Source of the DNA: Schistosoma mansoni
Taxonomy: Eukaryota > Platyhelminthes > Trematoda > Strigeidida > Schistosomatidae
DNA: 64,000 nucleotides
NCBI RefSeq assembly: GCF_000237925.1
Contig: NC_031495.1
Span: forward strand, 46,723,262 to 46,787,261
Direction: 5' to 3'
Numbering within the stretch: the first letter of the stretch is position 1; each line of letters starts with the position of its first letter. A program made the translations under genes and the position numbers. The notes beneath the pieces are model-generated. The model was not told where the DNA came from. It saw only the letters and a program-made list of their open reading frames with translations, and made no database searches. Below, piece by piece: positions 61,486 through 64,000 of this stretch.

Positions 61486-61910
61486 CTCATGATTCGAACT
61501 ATGAAAATACTGAAGTCTCCAAAAACCTACTTCTGATTATGATCATATGCTCAATAGTGACTGACGTCAAGAGATATTTCCTGGAGTTCTAGTGAAAAGC
61601 GGTGACCAGTGGAGTTCAGCCAGGTCTGTTGTGAGATAGGAACTCACTGAAGACAATCGGTGAACGGTTGCTCAGTTTCGTGGATTGGTTGAAGTTAGAC
61701 ATTAACATCATCGGATGCCGGCTCAGTGGTCTATCGGTTAAGTGCCCTGGCGCGAGACTCGTAGGTCCTGGGTTCGAATCTCGCGATGTGGGATCGTGGA
61801 TGCGCACTGATGAGGAGTTCCACAATAGGACGAAACGGCCATCCAGTGCTTCCAGGTTTTCCCTGGTGGTCTAGCTTCAATTGACTCATGATTTCAACTA
61901 TAAAAATATT
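61486..61910 (+). repeat. Family B repeat with the same C-to-A core change
   Basis: A detached terminus tail (61486-61541) precedes a near full-length plus unit: GGAGTTCTAGTGAAAAGC, GTGGATTGGTTGAAG, A box, B box (GGTTCGAATCTCGCG), hammerhead and terminus. The ribozyme (61803-61849) reads GCACTG-ATGAGGA, with AUC at the cleavage site and a broken helix III pair, so it is not expected to cut. Open frames in it are not genes. Confidence 0.78.
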
Positions 61911-62744
61911 GTAATATTATTTAAATTAAAATGATCATGGTATTGTTATTTATGAACATTATGACACGTGAAAGCCATATTGAGTTATCAAAAAAATACC
62001 ATTAATTTATCATTAAAAATCTGTGAATTAACATTCGAGAGAGAGCATGAATCAGGCTAAACAGGACATAATGTTGAGGTACATACTTTTTTATTAGACC
62101 TTAGCTGTAGGAAGGAAGTTGATTATGCTTATACTATAAATAAATTGTTAATTATTTTTTCATGAGATTATGCTACTTAGTGCAAATTAACTTGGAAGAA
62201 ATACATTAGCACACTCTACATCATTACACTATTAACTAAATACACAGTATATGATATATGTATAGACTAACTTCTTTACCAGTTGTATGCAAACGATATG
62301 GATTATTTAACACTGATGATCAATAACTGTTTTTAAAAAATGTTTCCCTAAGATTGAATGTTTTCGCAGGTGCAATGCGTTGAATACTCTAACGTACAAA
62401 AACAGGTAAATTGTTCCGTTTATTGATGAGCTGATTGTTTCCAAATATATTGAAACCATGGAAAACAATTTAATCTATTTAACCCGATTAAAAATAAATA
62501 TAGTATTTTACACCAGGATATTACCAACCAGATGAAAACATGAAGTATATAAAAAATGAAGGAAAAAAATATTTGTCCCTTAAATACCATGTAACAAACT
62601 ACTTGTATGATCATGTATTCATTGTTTGCGAAATTACAAATAAATTAGTTTCATTCCACAGGCAAACGATCATTCTATTATTATTTAAATACTTCAGACA
62701 TTATCAGTATAGGGTTGTAGAGATTATTGAGTTTTGATTGACTT
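61911..62744. other. Nothing recognised
   Basis: AT-rich. Short overlapping frames on both strands at 62420-62737 are chance. Confidence 0.5.
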
Positions 62745-63078
62745 TATGAATTGATCGATGTTAGACCACCGCTGAATGCCTGGAAGCACTAAACGGCCGT
62801 TTCTTCCCAGTGTGGGGCTCCTCAAGAGTGCGCATCCATGATCATGCACTCTGGGTTTGAACCTAAGACATTCGGTTTCACGCGCAAACACTTGACCTAT
62901 AGATCACTGGGACAGCATCCATAGGTGTTAATGTCTAACTTCAAACCCCCGAAATTGCGCGACGATCTTCCATTGTGTGATGTATATATCTGTCTCTGCC
63001 TAACACTGCTGTACTCTAGTGGTTACGGCTTCTTACTAGAACTCCAAAAATTCCCTCGCGAAGCTAGTCACTGGTAAG
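62745..63078 (-). repeat. Diverged family B repeat, near full length
   Basis: The minus strand reads the unit from AGTGACTAGCTTCGCG through GTGTTAATGTC neighbours, worn A and B boxes (GGTTCAAACCCAGAG) to a degraded hammerhead (CTTGAGGAG, no GGAC partner) and GGTGGTCTAACATC. It is older than the other copies. Confidence 0.65.
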
Positions 63079-63396
63079 TACATGTTAATTATCGGTATGG
63101 GATTGTGAAGATTGTGGTCAAATTGCAATGAAACTACTGGGATTTCAATTGCTTTTTTATTCATAAAACATTTAATTATTATACTCATTGAATATCAACA
63201 GTTATGTAGTTATTTAGAGAAGAAGGATATTAAACTAAACCAAGTAAGTATTTCAATTCTTTACGTGTAAAATCATTAAAAAGCAATTAAAACACATTAT
63301 ATTTACCGACGACTTAGATTTATTAATGTCTAAATTCTACTGTTTATTACAAACTATCTATAATATGCTCAATTTAAGAAAATTTTATGTTATAAC

Positions 63397-63910
63397 ACCA
63401 GCTAAAGAGGAAATTAGGGAAAAATGTTGGAAATGGACAGGATATACATTAAGGAAATCACCAAACTGTCACTTCCATCTAGATATTTCAACAGCTTATC
63501 TAATTTTGTTTGTTTAAATACATCATTATGGCTATTAATCGCATAACCTATTCAGGTGCGTTTCTGAAGAGTGTATATTATATTTATTCAATTTCCTTTG
63601 AATTACGAATATTAATTAGGTAATAGGTTTATTTGACTGACAGTACTTTGTTATCATATATCATGAACTGATATCAAAACCCAGGTAGCACTAGAAAAGG
63701 CAATCCCTAACTTGGAATCTAGAAGGGAAGTGGAAAAGAGTAAGGCCAAAGAACACATTAGGCCGAGAAATAGAAGCAGAAATGAAAAGGATTAATGTTA
63801 ACTGGAAAGAACAGGAAAGGATTGCCCAGGACAGAGTTGGATGGAGGATGCTGGTGGGCGGTCTACGCTCGTCCACAAGGGGTAAAAGGCGTAAGTAAGT
63901 AAGTATGTAT
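63397..63910 (+). mobile_element. RTE/SR2-like 3' end split by another repeat
   Basis: The 63400-63470 part encodes the KEEIREKCWKWTGYTLRKSPN block; the continuing sequence (ATCCCTAACTTGGAATC onward) resumes at about 63701 and ends in the GGCGTAAGTAAGTAAG tail at 63886-63903. Comparison with the uninterrupted copy at 29140-29160 shows that about 230 bases were inserted in between. The insert contains the family F repeat. Confidence 0.72.
63473..63700 (+). repeat. Insert with family F sequence inside the RTE-like tail
   Basis: The first 105 bases (CATCTAGATATTTCAAC to GGTGCGTTTCTGAAG) match 18263-18370; the rest, to the ACTAGAAAAG junction, has no other copy here. It splits the retrotransposon sequence between AAACTG and ATCCCTAAC. 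Confidence 0.62.
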
Positions 63911-64000
63911 GTAATAACACAATTCTCATATTTTTGTTCATATGAAGCTATCATTAGTTTTTCCCGAATATTTTATCAGGTATTGTAATATAGTTGAGTA

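Noticed and set aside
1-64000. CRISPR array, operons or other bacterial features
   Set aside because: Spliced exons, SINE-like repeats and retrotransposons show this is a eukaryotic nuclear sequence; no regularly spaced short direct repeats were seen.

Overview
The window looks like nuclear DNA of a blood fluke (Schistosoma). It is AT-rich, intron-rich and crowded with interspersed repeats. The clearest marker is a set of repeats carrying hammerhead ribozymes of the schistosome Sm-alpha type: a tRNA-like part with A and B boxes, followed by a type I hammerhead with a very short helix III. A second, distinct tRNA-like repeat family also carries hammerheads. Penelope-like GIY-YIG endonuclease remnants, RTE/SR2-like non-LTR retrotransposon tails ending in a short GTAA repeat, and solo LTRs make up most of the rest. 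A 200-base N gap lies at 35494-35693.

One host gene can be supported, on the plus strand at 23389-34100. Four coding exons (23389-23563, 25007-25173, 27635-27821, 33740-34100) join in phase at consensus-type splice sites and end in TGA. The partial product, about 296 residues, is a cysteine-rich protein with repeated Cys triplets, five N-glycosylation sequons and a hydrophobic C-terminal tail, so it is probably secreted or surface-anchored. I do not recognise the family. The start codon lies in an upstream exon I could not identify. The introns (1.4, 2.5 and 5.9 kb) are full of repeats, including two hammerheads in the sense orientation of the gene, one fully intact.

Layout: 1-23 kb is non-coding with scattered repeats (a Penelope-like C-terminus at 6.4 kb, two long LTRs at 4.2 and 22.4 kb, hammerhead repeats at 5.1, 10.2, 10.8, 12.7 and 17.3 kb). 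The gene spans 23-34 kb. From 34 to 64 kb it is again repeat-dominated: three 303-base solo LTRs occur in the window, at 12.8, 34.5 and 36.2 kb, each with a perfect 4-base target duplication; a reverse-strand retrotransposon tail lies at 36.8 kb; many more hammerhead repeats follow. A short stretch at 58245-58307 looks like cloning-vector sequence rather than fluke DNA.

The main pattern is the shape of the hammerhead repeats. In the Sm-alpha-like family, the mosaic copies I could resolve run minus-strand orientation first and plus-strand orientation second (head-to-head). Six of them are flanked by 11-14 base target duplications, so the inverted composite inserted as one unit. The second family shows the same minus-then-plus arrangement, which gives terminal inverted repeats with ribozymes facing outward. 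Penelope-like endonuclease fragments in the same window are a plausible, unproven, source of the machinery.
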